Positions 17,487 to 26,387 of a DNA stretch of 64,000 bases are shown here, one piece after another (positions within the stretch are counted from its first letter, which is position 1; each line of letters opens with the position of its first letter). This stretch comes from CBDFKB01 sp965248715 (GTDB taxonomy: Bacteria; Pseudomonadota; Alphaproteobacteria; Rhizobiales; Rhizobiaceae), in NCBI GenBank assembly GCA_965248715.1, contig CBDFKB010000008.1:992001-1056000 (forward strand), written 5' to 3'. Under the pieces are notes generated by a model, which saw nothing but the letters and a program-made list of their open reading frames with translations, was not told the DNA's origin and did no database searches. The position numbers were made by a program, and so were the translations under genes.

Positions 17487-19273
17487 ATGCACCGATATCG
17501 CAGCCACACATGCGAAGCCTTGCGCAAATCAGACGCCGGAAGCGCTGTGCGTTTAGCCGGGTGGGTGCACCGCGTGCGCGACCATGGCGGCGTCTTATTC
17601 ATCGATTTGCGCGACCATTACGGGATCACGCAAATTGTCGCCGACCCGGATTCGCCAGCATTTTCTGCTGCCGAATCCCTGGGCTCGGAATGGGTGATTT
17701 GCGTCAACGGCACCGTAAAGGAGCGCTCGTTCGATACCGTCAATGCCAATCTGGCGACTGGCGAGATCGAAATGTTCGCGCTTGGCATCGAAATATTGTC
17801 GCAAGCCGGCGAACTGCCGCTTCCAGTGTTCGGGGAACCGGACTATCCTGAAGATATCCGTCTCAAATACCGGTTCCTCGATTTACGCCGTGAAAAATTA
17901 CATGCCGCCATCGTGCGCCGCTCGGCGATCATCAGCGATATTCGCCAACGTATGAACGAGGTTGGCTTTACCGAATACGCCACGCCGATCCTGACTGCAT
18001 CGTCGCCAGAGGGCGCGCGGGACTTTTTGGTGCCAAGCCGCATTCATAAGGGCCGGTTTTATGCTCTGCCGCAAGCGCCACAGCAGTTCAAACAATTGAT
18101 CATGGTGTCCGGTTTCGACCGTTATTTCCAAATTGCGCCGTGTTTTCGTGACGAGGATCCGCGTGCCGACCGGCTGCCGGGCGAATTTTACCAGCTCGAT
18201 TTGGAAATGAGTTTTGTCGAGCAGGAAGATGTGCTGGACGCGCTCGAACCGGTGATACGTGGCACCTTCGAGGCGTTTGCCGGCGATAAACCGGTCACCG
18301 ATAAATTTCCCCGCATCGCCTATGCGGATGCGATCCGCAAATACGGCACCGACAAGCCCGATCTGCGTAACCCGATCGAAATGCAGGCGGTGAGCGAGCA
18401 TTTCGCCGGTTCCGGCTTCAAGATTTTCGCCGGTATGATCGAACGCGATCCTAAGACCGAGGTATGGGCGATACCAGTCAAGGGTGGTGGATCACGGGCA
18501 TTTTGCGACCGGATGAATTCCTGGGCACAAGGCGAGGGCCAACCTGGTCTTGGTTACATAATTTGGCGCACCGAGGGTGAAACGGTTGCCGGCGCCGGCC
18601 CGATCGCCAAGAATATCGGCGTTGAGCGATGCGAAGCGATCCGTCAGCAATTGGCGCTTGAGGCTGGTGATGCGGCGTTTTTCATCGCCGGCGATCCAGC
18701 GAAATTTGCCACCTTTGCCGGCGACGCGCGTGGCCGCGCGGCACGGGAAATTGGCCTGGTCGATGAGGACCGGTACGCGCTTGCTTGGATTGTCGATTTT
18801 CCGTTCTACGAATGGGATGAGGAAGAAAAGCGCATCGATTTTTCCCACAACCCGTTCTCGATGCCCCAGGGTGGCCTTGAAACGCTGGAAACCGCCGAAC
18901 CGTTGACGATCAACGCATATCAATATGATTTAGTATGCAACGGCTTCGAGATCGCTTCGGCGCGATCCGCAACCACCAGCCGCAGATTATGGAAAAGGCA
19001 TTTGAAATTGCCGGTTACAACAAGGCGACACTGGAGGAGCGCTTTGGCGGTCTGTACCGCGCGTTTCACTATGGCGCGCCGCCGCATGGCGGGATGGCGG
19101 CCGGCATTGACCGCATCGTCATGCTATTGGCAGGGGCCAAGAATTTGCGCGAGATCACCATGTTTCCAATGAACCAGCAGGCCCATGATCCGTTGATGGG
19201 GGCGCCAGGCGAAGTGATGCCGAGCCAGTTGCAAGAGCTGGGAATTCGTATCATACCCCAGGCGAAGAAATAA
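17487..19273 (+). CDS. aspS: Aspartate--tRNA ligase, interrupted by an apparent 1-base frameshift
   Basis: Class II synthetase of bacterial type. It has an N-terminal OB-fold anticodon domain (AVRLAGWVHRVRDHGGVLFIDLRDHYG split over residues 22-48), motif 2 FRDEDPRADR, the bacterial GAD insertion, and motif 3 region GGMAAGIDRIVML. The first frame is intact through NGFEIAS, then continues as unrelated residues to a stop at 19172. The normal continuation AIRNHQPQIMEKAFEIAGY lies in another frame. Reading GGGC instead of GGC near 18957-18961 restores a 595-residue protein, the usual alphaproteobacterial length. Start at 17487 has AGGTAG upstream. Because aspS is essential, a sequencing or assembly error is the simplest explanation. 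The enzyme may also charge tRNA-Asn in this group. Confidence 0.93.
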
Positions 19274-19287
19274 GGAGACTGCCAGCC

Positions 19288-20133
19288 ATGTTCGGCGCCG
19301 CATTCCGGATTGGGTTTGTTGTATTGGTGGTGTTGGCCGCGTTGCGACCAGCATATGCGCAGATGAAGTTCCACGAGGGGGTTCGCACAACCGGCATATT
19401 GAAGGCCGACATCTACACCCCTGAACGGGCCACCGCCGGCGGTTTCTTGAAATTGCCTAGCCGGTTGCCGGTGATCGTCTACGTGCATGGTGGCGGCTGG
19501 ATCAAGGGCGACCGTGCCAAGGTACACAAAATTCCCGAATGGGCGACTGCCAAAGGCTATTTGCTGGTATCGATCGACTATCGCCCGGTACCCAGAACCA
19601 ATATCGATGGCCAGGCACGCGATGTGGTGAAGGGCATCAACTGGGTTCGCAACAATATCACCCGCTATGGCGGCGACCCGAAACGCATTGTTATCATGGG
19701 CCATTCCGCCGGTTCGCACCTGGTATCTTACGTTGCCGCGCGCAAGCTGGCCGGCAAGATCACAGGCGTTATCGCCAATGATGTGCAAGCCTACGACATG
19801 GTCGCTTATGGCAGTATGCGCGGCTCGCTGCCCCGGGTCTATGCCGCCGCATTTGGCGCTGATCCAACCAATTGGGTGCGCTGGTCGCCGGTCACCTATG
19901 TGCGCAAAAGCAGTGGATTTCCGCCATTTCTAATTTTGCATTCTGGGTCGAATGGCGATCGCCGACGGGCGCTTTCACGCGGCTTTGGCTCCGAACTGCG
20001 GCGGCGTGGCGCCCGGGTGACCGTGTTTGACGGCAGGCGCTACAATCATGGTTCGATTAACCGCAAATTGGGCAATCCCGGCGAGGCAGTGACGATTGCG
20101 GTGGAGCGGTTTTTGCGCCAGGTGAATTTTTAA
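19288..20133 (+). CDS. Secreted alpha/beta-hydrolase (esterase/lipase, HGGG type)
   Basis: The 281-residue protein starts with a signal peptide (about residues 1-24, ending AYAQ). The oxyanion-hole motif HGGGW is at 67-71, the nucleophile elbow GHSAG has Ser140, and a likely catalytic His lies in YNHGSI. This is the hormone-sensitive-lipase/BD-FAE type arrangement, for short-chain or aryl esters in the periplasm. It follows aspS by 14 bp with GGAGACTGCC before the ATG, so it may be co-transcribed with aspS. The physiological ester is unknown. Confidence 0.9.
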   Translation: MFGAAFRIGFVVLVVLAALRPAYAQMKFHEGVRTTGILKADIYTPERATAGGFLKLPSRLPVIVYVHGGGWIKGDRAKVHKIPEWATAKGYLLVSIDYRPVPRTNIDGQARDVVKGINWVRNNITRYGGDPKRIVIMGHSAGSHLVSYVAARKLAGKITGVIANDVQAYDMVAYGSMRGSLPRVYAAAFGADPTNWVRWSPVTYVRKSSGFPPFLILHSGSNGDRRRALSRGFGSELRRRGARVTVFDGRRYNHGSINRKLGNPGEAVTIAVERFLRQVNF

Positions 20134-20276
20134 TCGGATTGGCGGGCTGCCAAAAGCCGATCCGCAAACATTGTTGAACCGATCGGCCTAAATCGAGTTT
20201 GTCGGCGGTTATTTGTACATTCAACCGGTTGATTGCGGCAGTTTCCTTCCGTGCGGATATGCTCTAATCCGGCACC

Positions 20277-22532
20277 ATGGGAAAACAACTGATTCCACCT
20301 GGCGAACCCGGTGACGAGGGAATTGTCGGTGTCGATCTGAAATCGGCGCTGGAAGAGCGTTATCTAGCTTATGCGCTGTCGACCATCATGGGTCGGGCGT
20401 TGCCGGATGTGCGGGACGGATTGAAACCGGTGCACCGGCGCATTTTGCACGCCATGCGGATTTTGCGCCTTGACCCGAATACCGGCTACAAAAAGTGCGC
20501 CCGCATCGTCGGCGACGTGATCGGCAAGTTCCACCCCCATGGCGATCAGGCGGTCTACGACGCGCTGGTGCGTCTAGCCCAGGATTTCGCGGTACGCTAT
20601 CCGCTGATCGACGGTCAGGGCAATTTCGGCAATGTGGACGGCGATAACGCTGCCGCCATGCGCTATACCGAAGCGCGGATGACTGAGGTCGCGACCCTGT
20701 TGATGCAGGGTCTCGACGAGGATGCGGTGGATTTTCGCGAAACCTATGATGGCGAAGATTCCGAACCCATCGTTCTGCCCGGCGCATTCCCCAATCTACT
20801 TGCCAATGGCTCATCAGGCATCGCGGTTGGCATGGCGACTTCGGTGCCGCCGCACAATGCCGCCGAACTGTGTGATGCGGCGATCCATTTGATCAAATAT
20901 CCAAATGCAACCATCGACAAATTGGTCGACATGGTGCTGGGGCCCGACTTTCCGACCGGTGGTATCATCGTCGACGACCGCGCTTCGATTGTGCAAGCCT
21001 ATTGCATCGGCAAGGGTGGGTTTCGGGTCCGCGCCCGCTGGCAGCGCCAGGATACCGGGCGTGGTGGCTATGAGATCATCATCACTGAAATCCCCTACCA
21101 GGTGCAAAAATCGCGACTGATTGAGCGCATTGCCGAATTACTACAGAACCGCAAATTGCCGCTGCTCGGCGACATTCGCGACGAGTCCGCCGAGGATATC
21201 CGGTTGGTGCTGGAGCCAAAATCGCGCTCGGTCGATCCGGAACTTATGATGGAATCCCTGTTTAAGCGCACCGACCTGGAAAGCCGGGTGTCGCTCAACA
21301 TGAACGTGCTGTCGCGCGGCAAGGTGCCGAAAGTTCTGGCGCTCAACCAGGTTCTGAAAGAATGGCTGGCGCACCGCCGCGAAGTGCTGGAACGGCGCTC
21401 GCGTCACCGGCTGGCGCAGATCGCGCGCCGCTTGGAAGTGCTCGGCGGTTACCTGATCGCCTATCTCAACCTCGATGAAGTGATCCGTATCATCCGCTTT
21501 GAGGACGAACCCAAGGCGGAATTGATCAAGGTCTTCGAACTCACTGATTTGCAGGCGGAATCGATCCTCAACATGCGGTTGCGCGCGTTGCGCAAGCTTG
21601 AAGAGATTGAAATTCGCCATGAATACGATGCCTTGACCGAGGAAAAGGCGACAATCGAAAGCCTGCTTGCATCCGAAGAAAAGCAGTGGAAGACGATCCA
21701 GTGGGAAATCGGTGAGGCCAAGGCCAAGTTCGCCATAAACACGGAACTCGGCCGCCGCCGCACAACTTTTGCCGCCGCCCCGCAACGGGATCTGGAGACC
21801 ATCCAGCAGGCAATGATCGAACGCGAGCCGGTGACCATCATATTGTCCAACAAGGGCTGGATCCGCGCCCTTAAGGGCCATGGACAAGACCCGGCCACCT
21901 GGTCGTTTAAGGACGGTGACAGCCTGTTGGTGGCGCTGACCGCTGAGACCACCGACAAGGTGTTGCTGTTTTCCACCGGCGGTAAATTCTACACCCTTGG
22001 CGCCGACCGGTTGCCCGGTGGGCGCGGTCATGGTGAGCCGGTGCGGTTGATGGTCGACATGGACAATGATTGTGACATCATCACCGCCTTTGTCCACGAT
22101 CCGGCCGGTAAACGGCTGCTTGCATCCACCGCCGGCAATGGCTTCGTGGTCGCCGAAAATGATGTTATCGCCAATACCCGCAAGGGCCGCCAGGTGCTCA
22201 ACGTCAAAATGCCGGACGAGGCGAAAATCTGCGTGCCGGTTACCGGCGATTATGTGGCGGTGATCGGGAAAAACCGTAAACTATTGTGCTTCCCGGCCAG
22301 CCAATTGCCGGAAATGACCCGCGGCAAGGGGGTTCGATTACAGCGCTACAAGGACGGCGGCGTCGCCGACGTAAGCACGTTTGTAGGTGATGTGGGACTG
22401 GTGTGGACCGATTCCGCCGGCCGCAGCCACACCCGCAGCGCCAAGGAATTGACCGAATGGCTCGGCGACCGGGCCCAGGCCGGCCGCGCCGCGCCCAAGG
22501 GCTTCCCACGCAACGGCAAATTCACCGGGTAG
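20277..22532 (+). CDS. parC: DNA topoisomerase IV subunit A
   Basis: The 751-residue type IIA topoisomerase subunit decatenates daughter chromosomes together with ParE. The breakage-reunion domain carries YLAYALSTIMGRALPDVRDG, KFHPHGDQAVYDALVR and the catalytic tyrosine, about Tyr130, in AAMRYTEARMT. A C-terminal region with a reduced beta-pinwheel follows (KGWIRALKGHG, then KGRQVLNVKM), shorter than GyrA and lacking a GyrA box. That distinguishes ParC from GyrA. Gln91 occupies the position of E. coli Ser80. parE is not in the window. Confidence 0.96.
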   Translation: MGKQLIPPGEPGDEGIVGVDLKSALEERYLAYALSTIMGRALPDVRDGLKPVHRRILHAMRILRLDPNTGYKKCARIVGDVIGKFHPHGDQAVYDALVRLAQDFAVRYPLIDGQGNFGNVDGDNAAAMRYTEARMTEVATLLMQGLDEDAVDFRETYDGEDSEPIVLPGAFPNLLANGSSGIAVGMATSVPPHNAAELCDAAIHLIKYPNATIDKLVDMVLGPDFPTGGIIVDDRASIVQAYCIGKGGFRVRARWQRQDTGRGGYEIIITEIPYQVQKSRLIERIAELLQNRKLPLLGDIRDESAEDIRLVLEPKSRSVDPELMMESLFKRTDLESRVSLNMNVLSRGKVPKVLALNQVLKEWLAHRREVLERRSRHRLAQIARRLEVLGGYLIAYLNLDEVIRIIRFEDEPKAELIKVFELTDLQAESILNMRLRALRKLEEIEIRHEYDALTEEKATIESLLASEEKQWKTIQWEIGEAKAKFAINTELGRRRTTFAAAPQRDLETIQQAMIEREPVTIILSNKGWIRALKGHGQDPATWSFKDGDSLLVALTAETTDKVLLFSTGGKFYTLGADRLPGGRGHGEPVRLMVDMDNDCDIITAFVHDPAGKRLLASTAGNGFVVAENDVIANTRKGRQVLNVKMPDEAKICVPVTGDYVAVIGKNRKLLCFPASQLPEMTRGKGVRLQRYKDGGVADVSTFVGDVGLVWTDSAGRSHTRSAKELTEWLGDRAQAGRAAPKGFPRNGKFTG

Positions 22533-22552
22533 GGGCGGGCGAAGCTTGAAAA

Positions 22553-22587
22553 TGTGTACATAATCGCGTACATAATACCCATGTACA
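22553..22587. promoter_or_regulatory. Putative YefM operator with TGTACA repeats
   Basis: Two TGTACA hexamers (22555-22560 and 22582-22587) and two near-identical GTACATAAT direct repeats between them lie just upstream of, and overlap, the antitoxin start. TGTACA is the known core recognised by E. coli YefM, so autoregulation by the YefM-YoeB complex is likely. The call rests on motif match and position. Confidence 0.6.
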
Positions 22588-22850
22588 TCACCTCCATCTC
22601 CGAATTCCGCAAACGCCTTGCAGCCCTGATCGATCAGGTATCTGATCGGCACGAACCGCTGGTTATAACCCGTGAAGGCGGCAAACCATCGGCGGTTCTA
22701 CTGTCGATTGAAGACTATGCGTCGCTGGAAGAGACCCGGTATCTGCTGTCCAGTCCGGCCAACGCCAAGCGGCTCGCTGCCTCGATCCGCGCATTGGAAG
22801 CTGGCGAAGGTGTTGTAAAGACGGTTGAAAATGCGTCTGATCTTCAGTGA
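22581..22850 (+). CDS. yefM: Antitoxin of YefM/Phd family
   Basis: The 89-residue antitoxin begins MYITSISEFRKRLAALIDQV, the N-terminal DNA-binding Phd/YefM fold. The conserved EPLVITREGGKPSAVLLSIEDYASLEE core is split over residues 28-54. The C-terminal tail should wrap and neutralise the toxin. The ATG at 22581 fits the family N-terminus; an upstream start at 22554 would read through the operator. The coding region overlaps the toxin start by 20 bp, which couples their translation. Confidence 0.93.
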   Translation: MYITSISEFRKRLAALIDQVSDRHEPLVITREGGKPSAVLLSIEDYASLEETRYLLSSPANAKRLAASIRALEAGEGVVKTVENASDLQ

Positions 22851-23085
22851 ACAAGCGTGGGAAGATTATCTTTATTGGCAGCAAAACGACGCGCGCCGGG
22901 GTAAGAAACTCAACCGACTGATTCAAGAATGCCTAAGGACACCGCACAGCGGCTCCGGCAAGCCGGAACCCTTGCGTGGCGCCCTTTCAGGTTGGTGGTC
23001 GCGGCGTATCGATCGTGAACATCGGCTGGTTTATCGATATACCGATGCGCAATTGGAAACCGCCCAATGTCGGTATCACTATTGA
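22831..23085 (+). CDS. yoeB: mRNA interferase toxin YoeB
   Basis: The 84-residue RelE-superfamily toxin cleaves mRNA at the ribosomal A site. It begins MRLIFSEQAWEDYLYW and has KKLNRLIQECLRTP, then GKPEPLRGALSGWWSRRID and EHRLVYRY. It ends in the YoeB-type C-terminal CRYHY, which carries the catalytic His and terminal Tyr. Full length, so probably active. It overlaps the antitoxin by 20 bp and shares its operator. Chromosomal YefM-YoeB pairs act in stress response or simply persist. Confidence 0.95.
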   Translation: MRLIFSEQAWEDYLYWQQNDARRGKKLNRLIQECLRTPHSGSGKPEPLRGALSGWWSRRIDREHRLVYRYTDAQLETAQCRYHY

Positions 23086-23228
23086 ACCTCTTGGGTATTA
23101 TGACAAACATGAGCGGTTATCGCCGCCGCGATTGGGGCCTTGAGAAAAACAAATATGCATTTGACCACAAAACTATTGCCATTGGCCGGGATGATTGACC
23201 CGTTGGTCGCCGCGAACCATCTCCTGCC

Positions 23229-23711
23229 ATGACCGCACCGCGTGAAAACCAGGTGATCGGCTGGCGCGAGCTGGTCGGTTTGCCCGAGGCCGGTATCGAA
23301 ATGATGCGGGCGAAAATCGATACTGGCGCGCGCACGGCAGCGCTCAACGCCGACAATCCTGAATGTTTCTTGAAGGACGGCGTCAAATATGTTCGGTTCG
23401 TCATTCCATCTACCGACCTACATGCAAACATCCAGGTCGAACGGCCGGTGATTGACGAACGCGAGGTTCGCAATACCTCTGGAGTAGGGGAGCGACGCCT
23501 GGTTATTTCGATGTCGCTGATATTGGGCAAACGACGCTGGAGTATCGAAACAACGCTTGCCAATCGCGAGGCCATGGAGTTCGACTTGATCCTGGGTCGA
23601 ACCTCGATCAGGCGGCGCGGAGTGCTAGTTGATCCGGGCCGGTCCTATCTGGCCGGGATACCAAAACGACCAGGCAAAAAACGGGTAAAGCGTACGAAGC
23701 GTACAAAGTAA
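23229..23711 (+). CDS. RimK-associated retropepsin-like protease (ATP-dependent zinc protease family, RimB-like)
   Basis: The 160-residue protein carries the signature AKIDTGARTAALNA, in which DTG is the retropepsin-type catalytic triad. GKRRWSIETTLANREAMEFDLILGRT, split over two strands, matches the COG4067 fold. The annotated family name 'ATP-dependent zinc protease' is historical; in Pseudomonas the RimB homologue works with RimK in controlling glutamate tailing of ribosomal protein S6. The C-terminus is a highly basic Lys/Arg tail (KRPGKKRVKRTKRTK). It lies 11 bp upstream of rimK and is surely in the same operon. Confidence 0.88.
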   Translation: MTAPRENQVIGWRELVGLPEAGIEMMRAKIDTGARTAALNADNPECFLKDGVKYVRFVIPSTDLHANIQVERPVIDEREVRNTSGVGERRLVISMSLILGKRRWSIETTLANREAMEFDLILGRTSIRRRGVLVDPGRSYLAGIPKRPGKKRVKRTKRTK

Positions 23712-23722
23712 GGAGTCGGATT

Positions 23723-24628
23723 TTGAAAATTGCGATGATGGCGAGAAATCCGAACCTTTATTCCCACCGTCGATTAAAAGAGGTCGGCGAAGCGCGCGGC
23801 CACCAGTTCGATATCATTAACACCCTTAGGTGCTATATGAACATCGCCTCCAGGCGGCCGGCGATCTATTACAACGGCACCAAGCTGCCGCTTTATGATA
23901 CGGTGATCCCGCGCATTGGCGTTTCGGTCACCTATTACGGTCTGGCGGTGCTGCGCCAGTTTGAGATGATGGGGGTCTATCCGCTAAACGAATCGGTTGC
24001 GATCGGCCGTTCGCGCGACAAATTGCGTTCCATGCAGCTACTTGCCCGCGATGGCATCGGTTTGCCGGTGACCACATTCGCCCACGATCCCAAACAGACC
24101 GAAGAAGTAATCAAGCTTGCCGGCGGCGCGCCGCTTGTGATCAAATTGCTGGAGGGAACCCAGGGCATTGGCGTGGTTCTGGCCGATACCACCACGTCGG
24201 CAAAATCCGTAGTTGAGGCGTTTCGTGGCGCCGGTGTCAACATCATGGTACAGGAGTTCATCAAAGAGGCCGGCGGCACCGACATCCGCGCGCTGGTGGT
24301 CGGTGGCCGGGTGATCGGTGCCATGCAACGTAAGGGCGCGGAAGACGATTTTCGCTCCAATTTGCACCGCGGTGGCAGCGCCACCAAAATTCGCATTTCG
24401 CCGGAGGAACGCGCGACCGCGATCCGCGCTGCAAAGACCATGGGGCTTAATGTGTGCGGCGTCGATATGTTGCGCTCCAACCATGGTCCGGTGGTCATGG
24501 AGGTCAACTCCTCTCCCGGCCTGGAAGGGTTTGAAAAGGCGACTGGGCTTGATGTCGCCACCAAGATCATCGAATTTCTCGAAGTCCACGCCCAGGCCGG
24601 AAAAACCAAGACCAAAGGTAGGGGGTAG
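23723..24628 (+). CDS. rimK: RimK family alpha-L-glutamate ligase
   Basis: The 301-residue ATP-grasp ligase adds glutamate residues to the C-terminus of ribosomal protein S6. The N-terminal RimK domain has SRDKLRSMQLLARDGIGLP. The ATP-grasp core has PLVIKLLEGTQGIGVVLAD, then VQEFIKEAGGTDIRALVVGG. The metal-binding end is VVMEVNSSPGLEGFEKATG. The start is a TTG at 23723 preceded by AAGGAG at good spacing. It shares an operon with the protease upstream, and its last base overlaps the M14 enzyme downstream (TAGTG). In some bacteria RimK tails other substrates. Confidence 0.94.
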   Translation: MKIAMMARNPNLYSHRRLKEVGEARGHQFDIINTLRCYMNIASRRPAIYYNGTKLPLYDTVIPRIGVSVTYYGLAVLRQFEMMGVYPLNESVAIGRSRDKLRSMQLLARDGIGLPVTTFAHDPKQTEEVIKLAGGAPLVIKLLEGTQGIGVVLADTTTSAKSVVEAFRGAGVNIMVQEFIKEAGGTDIRALVVGGRVIGAMQRKGAEDDFRSNLHRGGSATKIRISPEERATAIRAAKTMGLNVCGVDMLRSNHGPVVMEVNSSPGLEGFEKATGLDVATKIIEFLEVHAQAGKTKTKGRG

Positions 24629-25668
24629 TGGCAAATATCGGCCGGTTTGCAATCGGCGATCAAACAGTGGCACCCGGCACCCGAGAAACCGTGGCGCTGC
24701 CGGTTTCCGTGCTTGCCGACCACACACCGGTCAACATGACGGTTCACGTGGTGCATGGCCGAAAATCTGGGCCAACCTTGTTTGTCAGCGCCGCAGTACA
24801 TGGCGACGAAATCATCGGTGTCGAAATCGCGCGCCGCTTGCTGCAAGCGCCGCATCTGGAACGCATCTGCGGTACGCTGATGGTGGTGCCAATCGTCAAC
24901 ACCTTCGGCTTCCTCAACCGTTCACGCTATCTGCCGGACCGCCGCGACCTCAACCGCTCGTTTCCTGGGTTCGTACGTGGTTCGCTGGCCAGCCGTCTTG
25001 CCTATTTGTTCATGAATGAAATCATTGGAAGGTCCGATTTCGGCATCGATCTGCATTCGGCTGCAGTCAACCGGGTCAATCTGCCGCAAGTGCGCATTTC
25101 ACCGTCAACGGAAAAGACCCTCGACCTTGCGCGCGCTTTCGGCGCTCCGGTGATTTTGGCGGCGAAGCTGCGCGATGGATCAATGCGCATGGCCGCACAC
25201 GAACGCGGCGTCGATGTGCTGTTGTATGAAGCCGGCGAAGGCATGCGGTTCGATGAATATTCGGTGCGCACCGGCACTGCGGGTATTTTGCGGGTGATGC
25301 AGGCTATGAAGATGATCCCAAGCAAGGGGGTTTCCAAGGCGCGCGCCATGCCGCTGCACAGCACCGACAGTTCTTGGTTGCGGGCGCCGGTTGGCGGCTT
25401 GTTACGAACCTTCAAGATAACCGGCGAACAGGTAACCGAAGGCGATCTGCTTGGTATTATTTCCGATCCGGTTGGCGCAAACGAAACCCAGGTGACCGCA
25501 GCAAATGCCGGCGTCATTGTCGGGCGTACTGTATTGCCGGTGGTAAACGAGGGCGACGCGCTGTTTCACATCGCCGAAATCGCTGCCAAAGACGCGGAAA
25601 CCACGATCGAGAGCTTGGCCCAACAGATCGGCGAAGATCCGCTGTTCGACGAAGACGAAATCATCTGA
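24628..25668 (+). CDS. M14-type deacylase, succinylglutamate desuccinylase/aspartoacylase family
   Basis: The 346-residue zinc enzyme has the metal-binding HGDE in SAAVHGDEIIGVEIARRL and the third ligand in IDLHSAAV. The Arg-rich substrate loop is RDLNRSFPG. A C-terminal beta-rich region (SWLRAPVGGLLRTFKITGEQ) resembles the family's biotinyl-lipoyl-like tail. These enzymes remove acyl or aminoacyl groups from amide-linked amino acids. Its GTG start overlaps the rimK stop, so it may edit, process or recycle glutamyl tails or related amides; this is inference from context. A tandem repeat array begins four bases after its stop. Confidence 0.88.
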   Translation: MANIGRFAIGDQTVAPGTRETVALPVSVLADHTPVNMTVHVVHGRKSGPTLFVSAAVHGDEIIGVEIARRLLQAPHLERICGTLMVVPIVNTFGFLNRSRYLPDRRDLNRSFPGFVRGSLASRLAYLFMNEIIGRSDFGIDLHSAAVNRVNLPQVRISPSTEKTLDLARAFGAPVILAAKLRDGSMRMAAHERGVDVLLYEAGEGMRFDEYSVRTGTAGILRVMQAMKMIPSKGVSKARAMPLHSTDSSWLRAPVGGLLRTFKITGEQVTEGDLLGIISDPVGANETQVTAANAGVIVGRTVLPVVNEGDALFHIAEIAAKDAETTIESLAQQIGEDPLFDEDEII

Positions 25669-25671
25669 TTA

Positions 25672-26107
25672 TTAGAGCGTATTCCCGAAAAGTGTGTAGC
25701 GGTTTTCGGATAAGAATACGCGCCAGGAAAAATGCGGCCCGGGTATTCCCGAAAAGTGTGTAGCGGTTTTCGGATAAGAATACGCGCCAGGAAAAATGCG
25801 GCCCGGGTATTCCCGAAAAGTGTGTAGCGGTTTTCGGATAAGAATACGCGCCAGGAAAAATGCGGCCCGGGTATTCCCGAAAAGTGTGCAGCGGTTTTCG
25901 GATAAGAATACGCGCCAGGAAAAATGCGGCCCGCGTATTCCCGAAAAGTGTGCAGCGGTTTTCGGACAAGAATACGCGCCAGGAAAAAAGCGGCCCGCGT
26001 ATTGCCGAAAAGTGCGCAGCGGTTTTCGGATAAGAATACGCGCCAGGAAAAAGCGGCCCGGGTATTCCCGAAAAGTGTGTAGCGGTTTTCGGATAAGAAT
26101 ACGCGAC
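25672..26107 (+). repeat. Seven tandem 63-bp units derived from the R2 (Y2) hairpin
   Basis: Seven head-to-tail units begin with GCGTATTCCCGAAAAGTGTG or a close variant. Each holds the hairpin GCGTATTC-CCGAAAA / TTTTCGG-ATAA-GAATACGC followed by CCAGGAAAAATGCGGCCCG as spacer. Units differ by only a few substitutions, so amplification is recent. The last unit continues into the normal R2 linker and second hairpin (to 26161), so the array is one R2 element with its first hairpin multiplied. There are no unique spacers, so it is not a CRISPR. Confidence 0.92.
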
Positions 26108-26161
26108 AAAACAAACAGATAGCGCGACGAAGCGAACCCAACGCTTGGTGACAAGCGCTAG
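26108..26161 (+). repeat. R2 element, linker and second hairpin (X module)
   Basis: The segment carries ACAAAACAAACAGATAG followed by the hairpin with arms GCGACGAAGC and GCTTGGTGAC...GCGCTAG. It completes the R2 element expanded at 25672-26107. The closing CTAG (26158-26161) is shared with the R1 element that follows. Confidence 0.85.
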
Positions 26162-26326
26162 TGGTTCGATTCTAACATTTGCGTCCCGTTGCAACACTTA
26201 GGTTTGCAAATGTTGGAATCAAAAGAACCACTAGCAAGATATTGAATCTAGTGGAATTTTTAAATTTGACATTTGACAAACGACGATGCTGCAAATGGGC
26301 ACCAAATGTCAAATTCATGCCACTAG
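26158..26326 (+). repeat. R1 element (double-hairpin, CTAG-bounded)
   Basis: A 169-bp copy of the R1 repeat starts at the CTAG shared with the R2 element upstream and ends at CTAG 26323-26326. Both palindromes are intact. After it, 26324-26376 forms a further imperfect hairpin (GAGCAA...TTGCTC) lying just past the 3' end of the EamA gene; it could be a terminator or another repeat variant. Confidence 0.88.
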
Positions 26327-26387
26327 AGCAAGTTTCGACCATCAAGTGATCCCGTATAGTCAAAATTTGCTCAAATATTGGGGCGCT

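Noticed and set aside
20544..20560. Gln at the ParC position of E. coli Ser80 as a sign of quinolone resistance
   Set aside because: HPHGDQ-type sequences are, as I recall, common in alphaproteobacterial ParC, so it is probably ancestral.
25672..26107. CRISPR-like appearance of the tandem array
   Set aside because: Units are contiguous and nearly identical over their whole length, there are no unique spacers, and no cas genes are present.
25566..26197. Long repetitive open frames of 160-190 codons on the minus strand
   Set aside because: They are translations of the 63-bp tandem array (63 is divisible by three, so frames stay open). The peptide repeats match nothing and start sites lie inside repeats.
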